Part shown: in pieces, positions 25,676 through 33,099 of the stretch
How positions within the stretch are numbered: position 1 is the first letter of the stretch
Layout of the letters: the number at the start of each line of letters is the position of its first letter
DNA from: Marinomonas sp. TW1
GTDB taxonomy: Bacteria; Pseudomonadota; Gammaproteobacteria; Pseudomonadales; Marinomonadaceae
NCBI RefSeq assembly: GCF_001625355.1
Contig: NZ_JSEE01000005.1
Location: 175,349-239,348, forward strand
Reading direction: 5' to 3'
Length of the DNA stretch: 64,000 nucleotides
Translations under genes and position numbers: made by a program
Notes under the pieces: generated by a model
Told to the model about the DNA's origin: nothing
The model's input: the letters and a program-made list of their open reading frames with translations, nothing else
Databases searched by the model: none

Positions 25676-27115
25676 TTATAGGGCACTGCATACGTATTTC
25701 ATTTCGAGATATTCTTCGATGCCATACTTAGAGCCTTCACGACCAAGACCTGACTGTTTTACGCCACCGAAAGGCGCGACTTCGTTTGAAATCAATCCAG
25801 TGTTGTGACCAACCATGCCGTATTCAAGCGCTTCTGATACACGAATCATGCGGCCGTGATCGCGAGTATAGAAATACGCGGCGAGCCCAAAAATCGTATC
25901 GTTGGCCATGGCAATGGCTTCTTCTTCAGTATCAAAGGCAAACAATGGTGCCATCGGGCCAAAGGTTTCTTCTTGTGCGACTTTCATGTCTGCCGTAACG
26001 TCGGTCAAAATCGCAGGTTGTAGGAATAACCCGCCCAAGCGATCACCACCAAAAGCAAGTGTCGCGCCTTTGCTGACGGCGTCTTGGATGTGATCTTCTA
26101 CTTTAGTGATGGCTTTTTCTTCGATCATTGGACCAATGTCGGTGCCAGCTTCAACACCGCTACCGACTTTTAAAGCTTTGACTTTTTCGGTCAGCTTGGC
26201 GGTAAATGCCTCGTAAACACCGCGTTGGACTAAGATTCGGTTGGCACAAACACAAGTTTGTCCTGCATTACGATATTTAGACGCCATAGCGCCTTCGACA
26301 GCTTTATCCAAATCGGCATCATCAAAGACGATAAAGGGTGCGTTACCGCCCAGTTCTAAAGAGACTTTTTTGATGGTTTGGGCGCATTGCGCCATCAATA
26401 AACGACCGACTTCCGTAGATCCAGTGAAAGATAACTTGCTAACAATTTGGCTATCGGTCAGTACCTTGCCGAGTTTGCTAGCAGAGCCTGTGATGACTTG
26501 AAAAACACCATCGGGAATACCGGCGCGTTGTGCTAATTCACCAATGGCTAATGCGGTCAGCGGTGTTAGGTCTGCAGGGCGGACGATCATTGAGCAACCT
26601 GCTGCCAGTGCTGGCGCAGCTTTACGTGTAATCATCGCGGCGGGAAAGTTCCATGGCGTAATCGCGGCGGTCACACCAATGGGCTGACGGATAACGGTCA
26701 GTCTCTGGTCGGCGCGAGGTGCTGGAATGGTGTCGCCATAAATGCGTTTTGCTTCTTCAGCAAACCATTCAATGAAAGAGGCAGCGTAGCCTATTTCGCC
26801 TTTTGCTTCCGCCAATGGCTTACCTTGTTCAGTGGTCATCAATTGAGCTAGATCGTCGGTATTTTCGATCATTAGCTCAAACCAGCGCTTTAGGATGACT
26901 GAGCGTTCTTTTGCTGTAAGCGCGGCCCATTTTTTTTGTGCAATACGAGAGGCTTCGATAACGGCAGGGATTTCCTCTGGAGAAAGGTGAGGAATGTTTG
27001 CGATGACGTCACCGGTCGCAGGGTTGGTGACAGTATGTGTTGTTTTGGCTTTAGCTTCGACCCACTCACCATTTACTAAACAATGAGTTTTTAGAAGTGA
27101 CATGTCTTTTAACAT
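25676..27115 (-). CDS. gabD: Succinate-semialdehyde dehydrogenase
   Basis: 479 residues from the ATG at 27115, preceded by AAAGGTGAT; alternatives are a GTG at 27124 that overlaps this site and an ATG at 27103. ALDH fold closely following E. coli GabD: FIEWFAEEAKRIYGDTIP, QPIGVTAAITPWNFPAAMITRK, catalytic E254 in LELGGNAPF and C288 with the neighbouring C290 (AGQTCVCAN). The KPA motif that contacts the cofactor reads RPADLTP (R179 instead of Lys), unusual. Oxidises succinic semialdehyde to succinate with NAD(P)+. First gene of an operon with Fe-ADH and a permease. Confidence 0.9.
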   Translation of the reverse strand: MLKDMSLLKTHCLVNGEWVEAKAKTTHTVTNPATGDVIANIPHLSPEEIPAVIEASRIAQKKWAALTAKERSVILKRWFELMIENTDDLAQLMTTEQGKPLAEAKGEIGYAASFIEWFAEEAKRIYGDTIPAPRADQRLTVIRQPIGVTAAITPWNFPAAMITRKAAPALAAGCSMIVRPADLTPLTALAIGELAQRAGIPDGVFQVITGSASKLGKVLTDSQIVSKLSFTGSTEVGRLLMAQCAQTIKKVSLELGGNAPFIVFDDADLDKAVEGAMASKYRNAGQTCVCANRILVQRGVYEAFTAKLTEKVKALKVGSGVEAGTDIGPMIEEKAITKVEDHIQDAVSKGATLAFGGDRLGGLFLQPAILTDVTADMKVAQEETFGPMAPLFAFDTEEEAIAMANDTIFGLAAYFYTRDHGRMIRVSEALEYGMVGHNTGLISNEVAPFGGVKQSGLGREGSKYGIEEYLEMKYVCSAL

Positions 27116-27482
27116 GAGTATCACCTTTATATTGGTTATTTTTAAGACGCTCTGTTTTTGTCGTTGCTAGGGTCACAAGGGATCCATAAACAGATGACGA
27201 ACACGTCATTGCTCATTAGAAATAATCAAATAAGAGGCCGCTCAAGTTGCTGGGAGGGCTTGTGAGATAGGATGGCATTTGTAGTAATGCGCGCTCTTAT
27301 TATTTTTTTACTAAGAACAATGTTGCTTCTTAGCTAAGAGCAATCAGGATGCCAGTTTTTTAAATTGATCTATCTGTTTGATAAATATATAAAAAATTAT
27401 TTCCCTGTATGTTTTTATGGAAAATATGAGCGATTTCCGATCGCAATGATCGGTTTTTTTGATCGAAAATCGCTCGGAAGAG
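27116..27482. promoter_or_regulatory. gabD upstream region with several palindromes
   Basis: 367 bp without a gene. Contains ATGACG-AACA-CGTCAT (27194-27209), a perfect 12-bp palindrome TCTTAGCTAAGA (27328-27339) with a third CTAAGA copy at 27311, and a GATCG-rich nested hairpin (27428-27475). These are candidate operators and the 3' end of the binding-protein gene. I found no GG-N10-GC sigma54 promoter on either strand. Confidence 0.45.
27428..27475. terminator. Nested hairpins between the binding-protein gene and gabD
   Basis: Outer 15-bp stem GAGCGATTT.../...AAATCGCTC with one mismatch. Inner CCGATC-GCAAT-GATCGG (27437-27453) is followed on the + strand by seven Ts, a classical terminator in that direction. 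On the minus strand the outer stem ends the upstream operon, with a weaker T tail. Confidence 0.6.
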
Positions 27483-28718
27483 TTAGTGTGATAATCGACG
27501 ATCAGGATAATAAACCGACCAGTTATGCAATAAACGTGTAGCAGGGGGAAAGGAAGTGTCTCTAGTCGAGGTTCCGATGGAAATCACTTGTTGAAGTTGG
27601 TGAGTGTTTGCATCCATGTAAGACGAAAAACCTGTGGGGTCTTCTGGGAGTTTAATCACTAAGTTTTCGAGTACGGTTTGCAATTCTTCATTACTGGCAT
27701 CGACCCCTGCAAGGTGAACGGCCTCGGCAATACTCATTATACCTGAATACGCCCCTTCGGCAGCGTAAGAAGGGTAACGTCCACTTAGCTCATAGAAGCG
27801 TGATACAAACCACTGATTAAATACTGTATCAGGCCAGTTGTTATGATGGCGAGAGGCTAAAATGAGCCCTTCGGGCATATCTTCACCCAATGCGGCAAGG
27901 ACTTCAAAGTTAGCACCAGTGTCGAAATTGGCAAAACGTGCATGTTGGAAAAGTTTAGCGCTATTGGCTTGCTGAATGAAGGTGACGAGGTCTCCACCCC
28001 ACATAGCATTCACGATTAAATCGGTCGGTTTTTCGAGCAATGCCTGAATGAAGGTAACATAGTTTGGTTCATAAAGTTTGGGCCATAAAGTGGTGACGAT
28101 TTCATAGTTTACTTGTTGTTGTTTCAGTGCTTTTTCTAAATCGTCCCACATGGTGTAGCCGTATTCATAGTCTGGGCCAATATAAGAAATTCTAATCGGT
28201 TTCTCAGTAGAGGAGGAGAAATGCTCACGGATGTATTTGGCTCCGGCCAGCATACTTTGTTGTGTGTTATTGCTGACTCGGAAGTATAGCGGACGTTTCC
28301 CCGAACCTGTCATTCGCGACGAGGCGTGATCCGTACCAATAAAAAAGACGTTTTCTTGCTCGGCAACTTGGGCAACTTGCCATGCAATCGACGAATTTAC
28401 CACGCCACAAATAAAGCGCGTCTGATGATCTCTTATTAATTCTTTTACCAAGCGAGTGGCTCGTGAGGCTTTCGATCTTGAATCTTCAATAATGATTTTT
28501 AAACTAGGGTAGTCATCCGTTTTGTCCGCTAATTTTTCTAATGCCAGTTGGATACCTATTTTGCTGTCTTCCCCGTACAGGCCACCACGACCAGTAAGAG
28601 GAAAAAGGCAGCCGACATTTACATCCGCCTTATCTTGGTGACCAAGCACTATCTCCGCTTGGCTGTTTGTCGCTGTGAAACACCCTAATAGGGTGAGTAA
28701 CCAGGTTAATTGTTTCAT
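27483..28718 (-). CDS. Type-I periplasmic binding protein (Leu/Ile/Val or amide-binding type)
   Basis: 411 residues with a signal peptide ending near NSQA (about residue 21). The mature part has the Peripla_BP_6 pattern: VGCLFPLTGRGGLYGEDSKIG, ICGVVNSS, YFRVSNNTQQSMLAGAKYI, YIGPDYEYGY and a closing YPSYAAEGAYSGIMSIAEAV. This resembles urea/short-chain amide and branched-chain amino-acid receptors. No ABC permease or ATPase is nearby; it follows a sensor kinase and response regulator in one operon, so it probably presents a ligand to the kinase rather than to a transporter. Ligand unknown. Confidence 0.85.
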   Translation of the reverse strand: MKQLTWLLTLLGCFTATNSQAEIVLGHQDKADVNVGCLFPLTGRGGLYGEDSKIGIQLALEKLADKTDDYPSLKIIIEDSRSKASRATRLVKELIRDHQTRFICGVVNSSIAWQVAQVAEQENVFFIGTDHASSRMTGSGKRPLYFRVSNNTQQSMLAGAKYIREHFSSSTEKPIRISYIGPDYEYGYTMWDDLEKALKQQQVNYEIVTTLWPKLYEPNYVTFIQALLEKPTDLIVNAMWGGDLVTFIQQANSAKLFQHARFANFDTGANFEVLAALGEDMPEGLILASRHHNNWPDTVFNQWFVSRFYELSGRYPSYAAEGAYSGIMSIAEAVHLAGVDASNEELQTVLENLVIKLPEDPTGFSSYMDANTHQLQQVISIGTSTRDTSFPPATRLLHNWSVYYPDRRLSH

Positions 28719-28746
28719 AAGAGCTCTTATTGTTATTTTTCTGAGT

Positions 28747-30093
28747 TTAAAGGTCGATATGAAGTCTCTGTATTCTGCGTTTTAGCGCGTGTCGAGAGAT
28801 ACCGAGCTGTTCGGCAGCAAGGCCTTTTCTACCACCACATTGGCTTAAAGCACTTAAAATAAGCTCTCGCTCTTTATTTTCTACCACTGACGAATAATTG
28901 GAATCCTCTGTTTTTGGAGGCGTAGGGTTTTGTCTATACTCATTGGGTAAGTGTTTTGGCATGGCCGTTTGGCCCGGATACAAAATAGTAATGCGTTCGA
29001 CTAAGTTTTTTAATTCTCGAATATTGCCTGGCCAAGGGTAGGTTTTAAGTTGCAAAATAACATCATCGCTCCATATTGGCGGTTTACACCCTTCTTGTTT
29101 TGCAAACTGCTCGCTGAAGAAGCTAACCAATAAAGCAATGTCACTGGTTCTTTCACTTAGCGCTGGGGCACTAATCGGCACCACGTTGAGACGGTAGTAT
29201 AAATCGGCGCGAAAAGCGCCTGCATCAACTGCCTCTTTAAGGTCTTTATTGGTGGCGGCAATAACCACGACATTGGCTTTACGTTCTTTTCCACCACCAA
29301 TAGATCGGTAAACACGGTTTTCTAGAAACGTCAGTAGCTTTGCTTGAATAGGTAGTGGCATTTCACCAATTTCATCTAAGAACAATGTGCCATTATCAGC
29401 CAATGAAATCAGGCCATCTCGCTTCTGCACAGATCCTGTATAGGCACCGCGTTCCGCTCCAAACAGTTCTGCTTCGATAAGCTGTTCAGGTAACGCTGCA
29501 CAGTTTATTTCGATAAAGGGGGCATTATTAAAACGGATGTCGTGTAGGCTACGTGCGATTAAGGCTTTCCCTGTCCCTGATTGACCGGAAATTAAAATGG
29601 TTTTTGCCGCACTGTTTCCAACCTGTTCTATCATTTCTCGAAGTTGCTCGATGTTATGACTGTTGCCAATAATTCGTTGAGTATGACGTTGTTTGGAGCG
29701 TAAAAAACGCAATTCTTTTGATAGTCTTTGTTGCTCACCGCAACGCCTAATTAAGAGCTCTAGCTCGTCGATATCAAATGGTTTGGTAATGTAGTCGAGC
29801 GCGCCTTCTTTGACGGCTTTTACTGCCGTTCTAGTGTCTCCATGGGCGGAAATCATGATGACTGGCGTGTCTGGAGAGTGGTCTTTTAATTGTGTTAAAA
29901 CATCTAAGCCGGACATGTCTGGTAGACCTAAATCCAATAACACCACGTCTGGAGCTAAGGTGGTAAATGTTTTGACGCCTTCGTTTCCTGAATAGGCTGC
30001 ATGGAGGTCAATGTTTTGGTCATTAAGAGAAAACTGGATGCTGCGAACTAAGTTAGGTTCATCATCTATTACCAAAACAGTTAGGCTACTCAT
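28747..30093 (-). CDS. NtrC-family sigma54 response regulator
   Basis: 448 residues: receiver domain (about 1-120, phospho-acceptor D54 in LLDLGLPDMSG, K104 in TKPF), AAA+ domain (about 140-370; Walker A GQSGTGKA at 170-177, FLDEIGEMP Walker B) and a Fis-type helix-turn-helix at the end (LAAEQLGISRHALKRRIQRL). The sigma54-contacting loop reads GAYTGS at 216-221 instead of GAFTGA; the Tyr is tolerated in the family, the final Ser is unusual. Overlaps the kinase stop by 8 bp. Should activate sigma54 promoters in response to the partner kinase; no target promoter is obvious in the window. Confidence 0.9.
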   Translation of the reverse strand: MSSLTVLVIDDEPNLVRSIQFSLNDQNIDLHAAYSGNEGVKTFTTLAPDVVLLDLGLPDMSGLDVLTQLKDHSPDTPVIMISAHGDTRTAVKAVKEGALDYITKPFDIDELELLIRRCGEQQRLSKELRFLRSKQRHTQRIIGNSHNIEQLREMIEQVGNSAAKTILISGQSGTGKALIARSLHDIRFNNAPFIEINCAALPEQLIEAELFGAERGAYTGSVQKRDGLISLADNGTLFLDEIGEMPLPIQAKLLTFLENRVYRSIGGGKERKANVVVIAATNKDLKEAVDAGAFRADLYYRLNVVPISAPALSERTSDIALLVSFFSEQFAKQEGCKPPIWSDDVILQLKTYPWPGNIRELKNLVERITILYPGQTAMPKHLPNEYRQNPTPPKTEDSNYSSVVENKERELILSALSQCGGRKGLAAEQLGISRHALKRRIQRLHIDL

Positions 30094-31780
30094 ATTTATC
30101 TTCTTCTATCCGATCATTTTGAAAACGTAGTTGAATTTCTGTACCCGTATTTTCCTGACTTTCAATGAAAAGCTGAGCATTGTTAGACTTGGCTAATACA
30201 TGGCAGATTGCTAACCCTAATCCAGTGCCAGCAGACTTTGTCGTAAAGAAAGGTTCCGATACACGTGGCATGAGTGAGGTTGGAATGCCCTTGCCATTGT
30301 CAATGACGGATAAAATAATTTGCCCATTTTTCTTTGCGCCAAGTAAGGTGATTTGCCCTCCTTCTGGAGGCATGGCCTGAATCGCGTTTAGTATTAAGTT
30401 CATTAAAATCTGTCGAATATGAGACAAATCGGCCGTTATCTCAAATAAGGGATCACAGTCTAGCGCAATCCCAACCTTTTGTTTTCTCGCTGACGCGTTG
30501 ATCAGTGATCTTATACCTTCTAGTAGCTCCAACAAGCTTATTTTTTCTAATTTCGGTTGTGTCGGCCGAGCAAAGTTTAGCAAGTTTTCAATGACCCGAT
30601 TAACACGTTCTATTTCTTCTTCGACCATTACCAGCATTTCGTTATGCTGAGGATTGGATTCTCGTTTGATTAAGGTTTGTATCGTCATACGAATAATGGT
30701 CAGTGGGTTACGGATATCATGAGCTAATCCGGCTGCCAGTTGTCCCAAGGAAGCTTGTCGTTCCATTTCAACTGATGCCTGAATAACGTGATGTAGTTGT
30801 AAGCGCATACGATCAATAGCCAAGGTTAGTCGCTTTAACTCTGTTCCAGGCTGCAATGGCACAGGGGAGTCTAAATCGCCAGCAGCGATGCTTTCAACGC
30901 GATCAATCAGTTTGTCTAGCTGTCTGTTTAAGCGTTTTGATATATACCAGTGCAGTAGTAATAGGCCTGCGGCGGTAAATAGCACCAAGAGTATTAGCCA
31001 GTAACGCATTTCGGCACTGGGCGGACTGGAAAGGTCTTTGTTTTGACGCAGTTTTAGCGACCAGTTTGGCAATAGCTCATAACTGGTGTTTATACTGGCG
31101 TTTTTGTCTACAGGCTGACCGACAATATCAAATAAGCGATTGCCAGGAACGTCTAAGAAAGGCGTATAAGTACCATCGCTACCAAGTATCTTGGGTATAG
31201 CTGTCAGCGAGTTAAAGCGCAAAATGATGCCGATATATGGTGCTTGCTCAATAGCAAAGCTACTGGTGTTAATTTGTTTCAATAATAAGACAGAGGAAGG
31301 GCGGTTAAAAGAATAGGTTTCTGGGCCATAAATGCCTGCGTCTTCAAATTGTGTTACTGGATAGATAAGGGATTGATCGTAGCGATTTTGCGAATAGGCG
31401 TATTCAGGGAAACTCCATAAGTAGTTTTTGTGCTCATCAAAAAAGGCAATGCCATAGACATTTTGTAAATCAGTTTGAATTCTTAGCAAGGTTTGCAATT
31501 CAGCAGACAATGACTGCGCGCCATCAAGAGTATAAGTTTTTGGGTTGTCTAATTCATCGGCAAGGACATCAAGTTGATAAAGTCGCTCACGAAGGTTGGC
31601 CTGAAACTCATTCTGAACAGTTGCAACGCGCGTACTTAATTGTTCACTCGATATTTTTATTACCAACTGATTCAGATAAGTATCATAGAGGCCAGAAAAA
31701 GCTAATAAAGGTACGAGCGCCACCACTAGGGACAATAATAAGTAACGATTGGATAAGCGTTTGTTTTGATTGTTGAACAA
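30086..31780 (-). CDS. Membrane sensor histidine kinase (DctB/NtrB-like)
   Basis: 564 residues: TM helix at about 12-32, a large periplasmic sensor (about 33-258, dCache/DctB-like pattern by layout), TM at 260-280, HAMP near 282-335, HisKA with H354 in AAGLAHDIRNP, and an HATPase with NLILNAIQAMPPEGG, DNGKGIP and GTGLGLAIC. All catalytic boxes are intact. The start is a TTG at 31780 with only AAAGAG upstream, so the exact start is uncertain. First gene of the three-gene unit kinase-regulator-binding protein and divergent from pstS. Confidence 0.88.
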   Translation of the reverse strand: MFNNQNKRLSNRYLLLSLVVALVPLLAFSGLYDTYLNQLVIKISSEQLSTRVATVQNEFQANLRERLYQLDVLADELDNPKTYTLDGAQSLSAELQTLLRIQTDLQNVYGIAFFDEHKNYLWSFPEYAYSQNRYDQSLIYPVTQFEDAGIYGPETYSFNRPSSVLLLKQINTSSFAIEQAPYIGIILRFNSLTAIPKILGSDGTYTPFLDVPGNRLFDIVGQPVDKNASINTSYELLPNWSLKLRQNKDLSSPPSAEMRYWLILLVLFTAAGLLLLHWYISKRLNRQLDKLIDRVESIAAGDLDSPVPLQPGTELKRLTLAIDRMRLQLHHVIQASVEMERQASLGQLAAGLAHDIRNPLTIIRMTIQTLIKRESNPQHNEMLVMVEEEIERVNRVIENLLNFARPTQPKLEKISLLELLEGIRSLINASARKQKVGIALDCDPLFEITADLSHIRQILMNLILNAIQAMPPEGGQITLLGAKKNGQIILSVIDNGKGIPTSLMPRVSEPFFTTKSAGTGLGLAICHVLAKSNNAQLFIESQENTGTEIQLRFQNDRIEEDKYE

Positions 31781-31915
31781 CTTATTCGGCTCTTTGCATG
31801 CTGTAGTATCTGGGTATGTTACAGCGATTAAAATGGTATGAACAAAGAAACTTCTTATTAACGCCCATTCATTACCCCTTTGAAGACGGCTAACTTATTT
31901 TTGAAATATTTCACT

Positions 31916-31949
31916 CTTTAACATTTTTGTCATATTCGCCTTTTATAGT
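31916..31949 (+). promoter_or_regulatory. Pho box and -10 of pstS
   Basis: CTTTAAC-ATTT-TTGTCAT (31916-31933), then 10 nt, then TATAGT (31944-31949). The same two half-sites with the same 10-nt gap to a -10 precede phoB, which supports PhoB-dependent activation. The first half-site is a poor match to the CTGTCAT consensus. Confidence 0.6.
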
Positions 31950-32018
31950 GAACAACATCGAACGAGCTATGGGCAGTTGCTCATAAATATTTTGATTACA
32001 ACCACTGAGGTTTATGTG

Positions 32019-32987
32019 ATGAAAAAACTAGTTGCAGGTCTAGCAGTAACAGCAGCAATGGGCGTTTCTGTTAACGCTGTTGCCGATGTTGATCCAAATT
32101 TGATGTCTTACAGTAAAGCAAGTGGCGTTTCCGGTAACATTTCAAGCGTTGGCTCTGACACATTAGCTAACTTGATGACATTATGGGCTGAAGATTACAA
32201 GCGTCTATACCCAAATGTTAACATCCAAATCCAAGCAGCTGGTTCTTCAACTGCGCCACCAGCTTTGACAGAAGGTACGTCTAACTTCGGTCCAATGTCT
32301 CGTAAAATGAAAGACAAAGAAGTGGCTGCTTTCGAAAAGAAATACGGTTACAAGCCAACCGCCATTCCTGTTGCGATTGATGCACTAGCAGTTTTCGTAC
32401 ATAAAGATAACCCGCTAAAAGGTTTGTCTCTTCCAGAAATTGATGCGATCTTCTCTTCTACTCGTAAAGGTGGACACAAAGAAGACATTACTAACTGGGG
32501 TAAAGCTGGCCTAACAGGTGCTTGGGCGAACCGTGATATTCAATTGTTCGGTCGTAACTCAGTATCTGGTACTTATGGTTACTTCAAATCCAATGCTTTG
32601 TTCAAAGGCGACTACAAAAACTCTGTAAACGAGCAGCCTGGTTCGGCTTCTGTTGTACAGTCTGTTTCAACGTCTCTTAACGGTATTGGTTACTCAGGTA
32701 TTGGTTACAAAACGTCTTCTGTACGTGCGCTTCCTTTAGCGAAGAAAGAAGGTGGTAGCTACATTCCGGCAACGCCTGAGAATGCGGCAACTGGTAAATA
32801 TCCATTGTCTCGCTTCCTATACGTTTACGTAAACAAAGCGCCTAACAAGCCACTTGCTCCTTTAGAGCGTGAGTTTGTGAAAATGGTACTTTCTAAAATG
32901 GGACAAGAAGTGGTTGTAAAAGACGGCTACGTTCCACTACCAGCGAAAGTGGCTAACAAATACCTACAAACTTTGGGTATTAAATAA
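32019..32987 (+). CDS. pstS: Phosphate-binding protein of the Pst ABC transporter
   Basis: 322 residues from the ATG at 32019 (GAGG Shine-Dalgarno at about 32006); upstream in-frame codons lack one. Signal peptide ending near NAVA. The mature protein begins with the phosphate-loop region [16 protein letters not shown], then [37 protein letters not shown] and [11 protein letters not shown], all consistent with the PstS fold of this lineage. Periplasmic. First gene of pstSCAB-phoU, with a hairpin before pstC that should make PstS the most abundant product. Confidence 0.93.
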   Translation: MKKLVAGLAVTAAMGVSVNAVADVDPNLMSYSKASGVSGNISSVGSDTLANLMTLWAEDYKRLYPNVNIQIQAAGSSTAPPALTEGTSNFGPMSRKMKDKEVAAFEKKYGYKPTAIPVAIDALAVFVHKDNPLKGLSLPEIDAIFSSTRKGGHKEDITNWGKAGLTGAWANRDIQLFGRNSVSGTYGYFKSNALFKGDYKNSVNEQPGSASVVQSVSTSLNGIGYSGIGYKTSSVRALPLAKKEGGSYIPATPENAATGKYPLSRFLYVYVNKAPNKPLAPLEREFVKMVLSKMGQEVVVKDGYVPLPAKVANKYLQTLGIK

Positions 32988-33021
32988 GCTGTCGCTATAA
33001 CGAGCTTATGAAATGAGAATT

Positions 33022-33055
33022 AAAAGTAGGAGGGCAGAAACGCTCTCCTACTTTT
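33022..33055 (+). terminator. Attenuating hairpin between pstS and pstC
   Basis: Perfect 11-bp stem AAAAGTAGGAG/CTCCTACTTTT with only a short T tail. Expected to reduce read-through into pstCAB. Confidence 0.7.
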
Positions 33056-33069
33056 CTCTGTTTCATCAG

Positions 33070-33087
33070 TTGTCACAAAAATGTCAC
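33070..33087 (+). promoter_or_regulatory. Pho box-like repeat immediately before pstC
   Basis: TTGTCAC-AAAA-ATGTCAC, two 7-bp half-sites with the standard 4-bp spacer, only 12 nt before the pstC start. No good -10 follows at the usual distance. Confidence 0.55.
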
Positions 33088-33099
33088 ACAAAAAGATGA

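Noticed and set aside
27116..27482. Sigma54 promoter for gabD
   Set aside because: Searched both strands for GG and GC separated by 10 nt. The nearest match (TGGCATTTGTAGTAATGC near 27273) has the wrong spacing and orientation.
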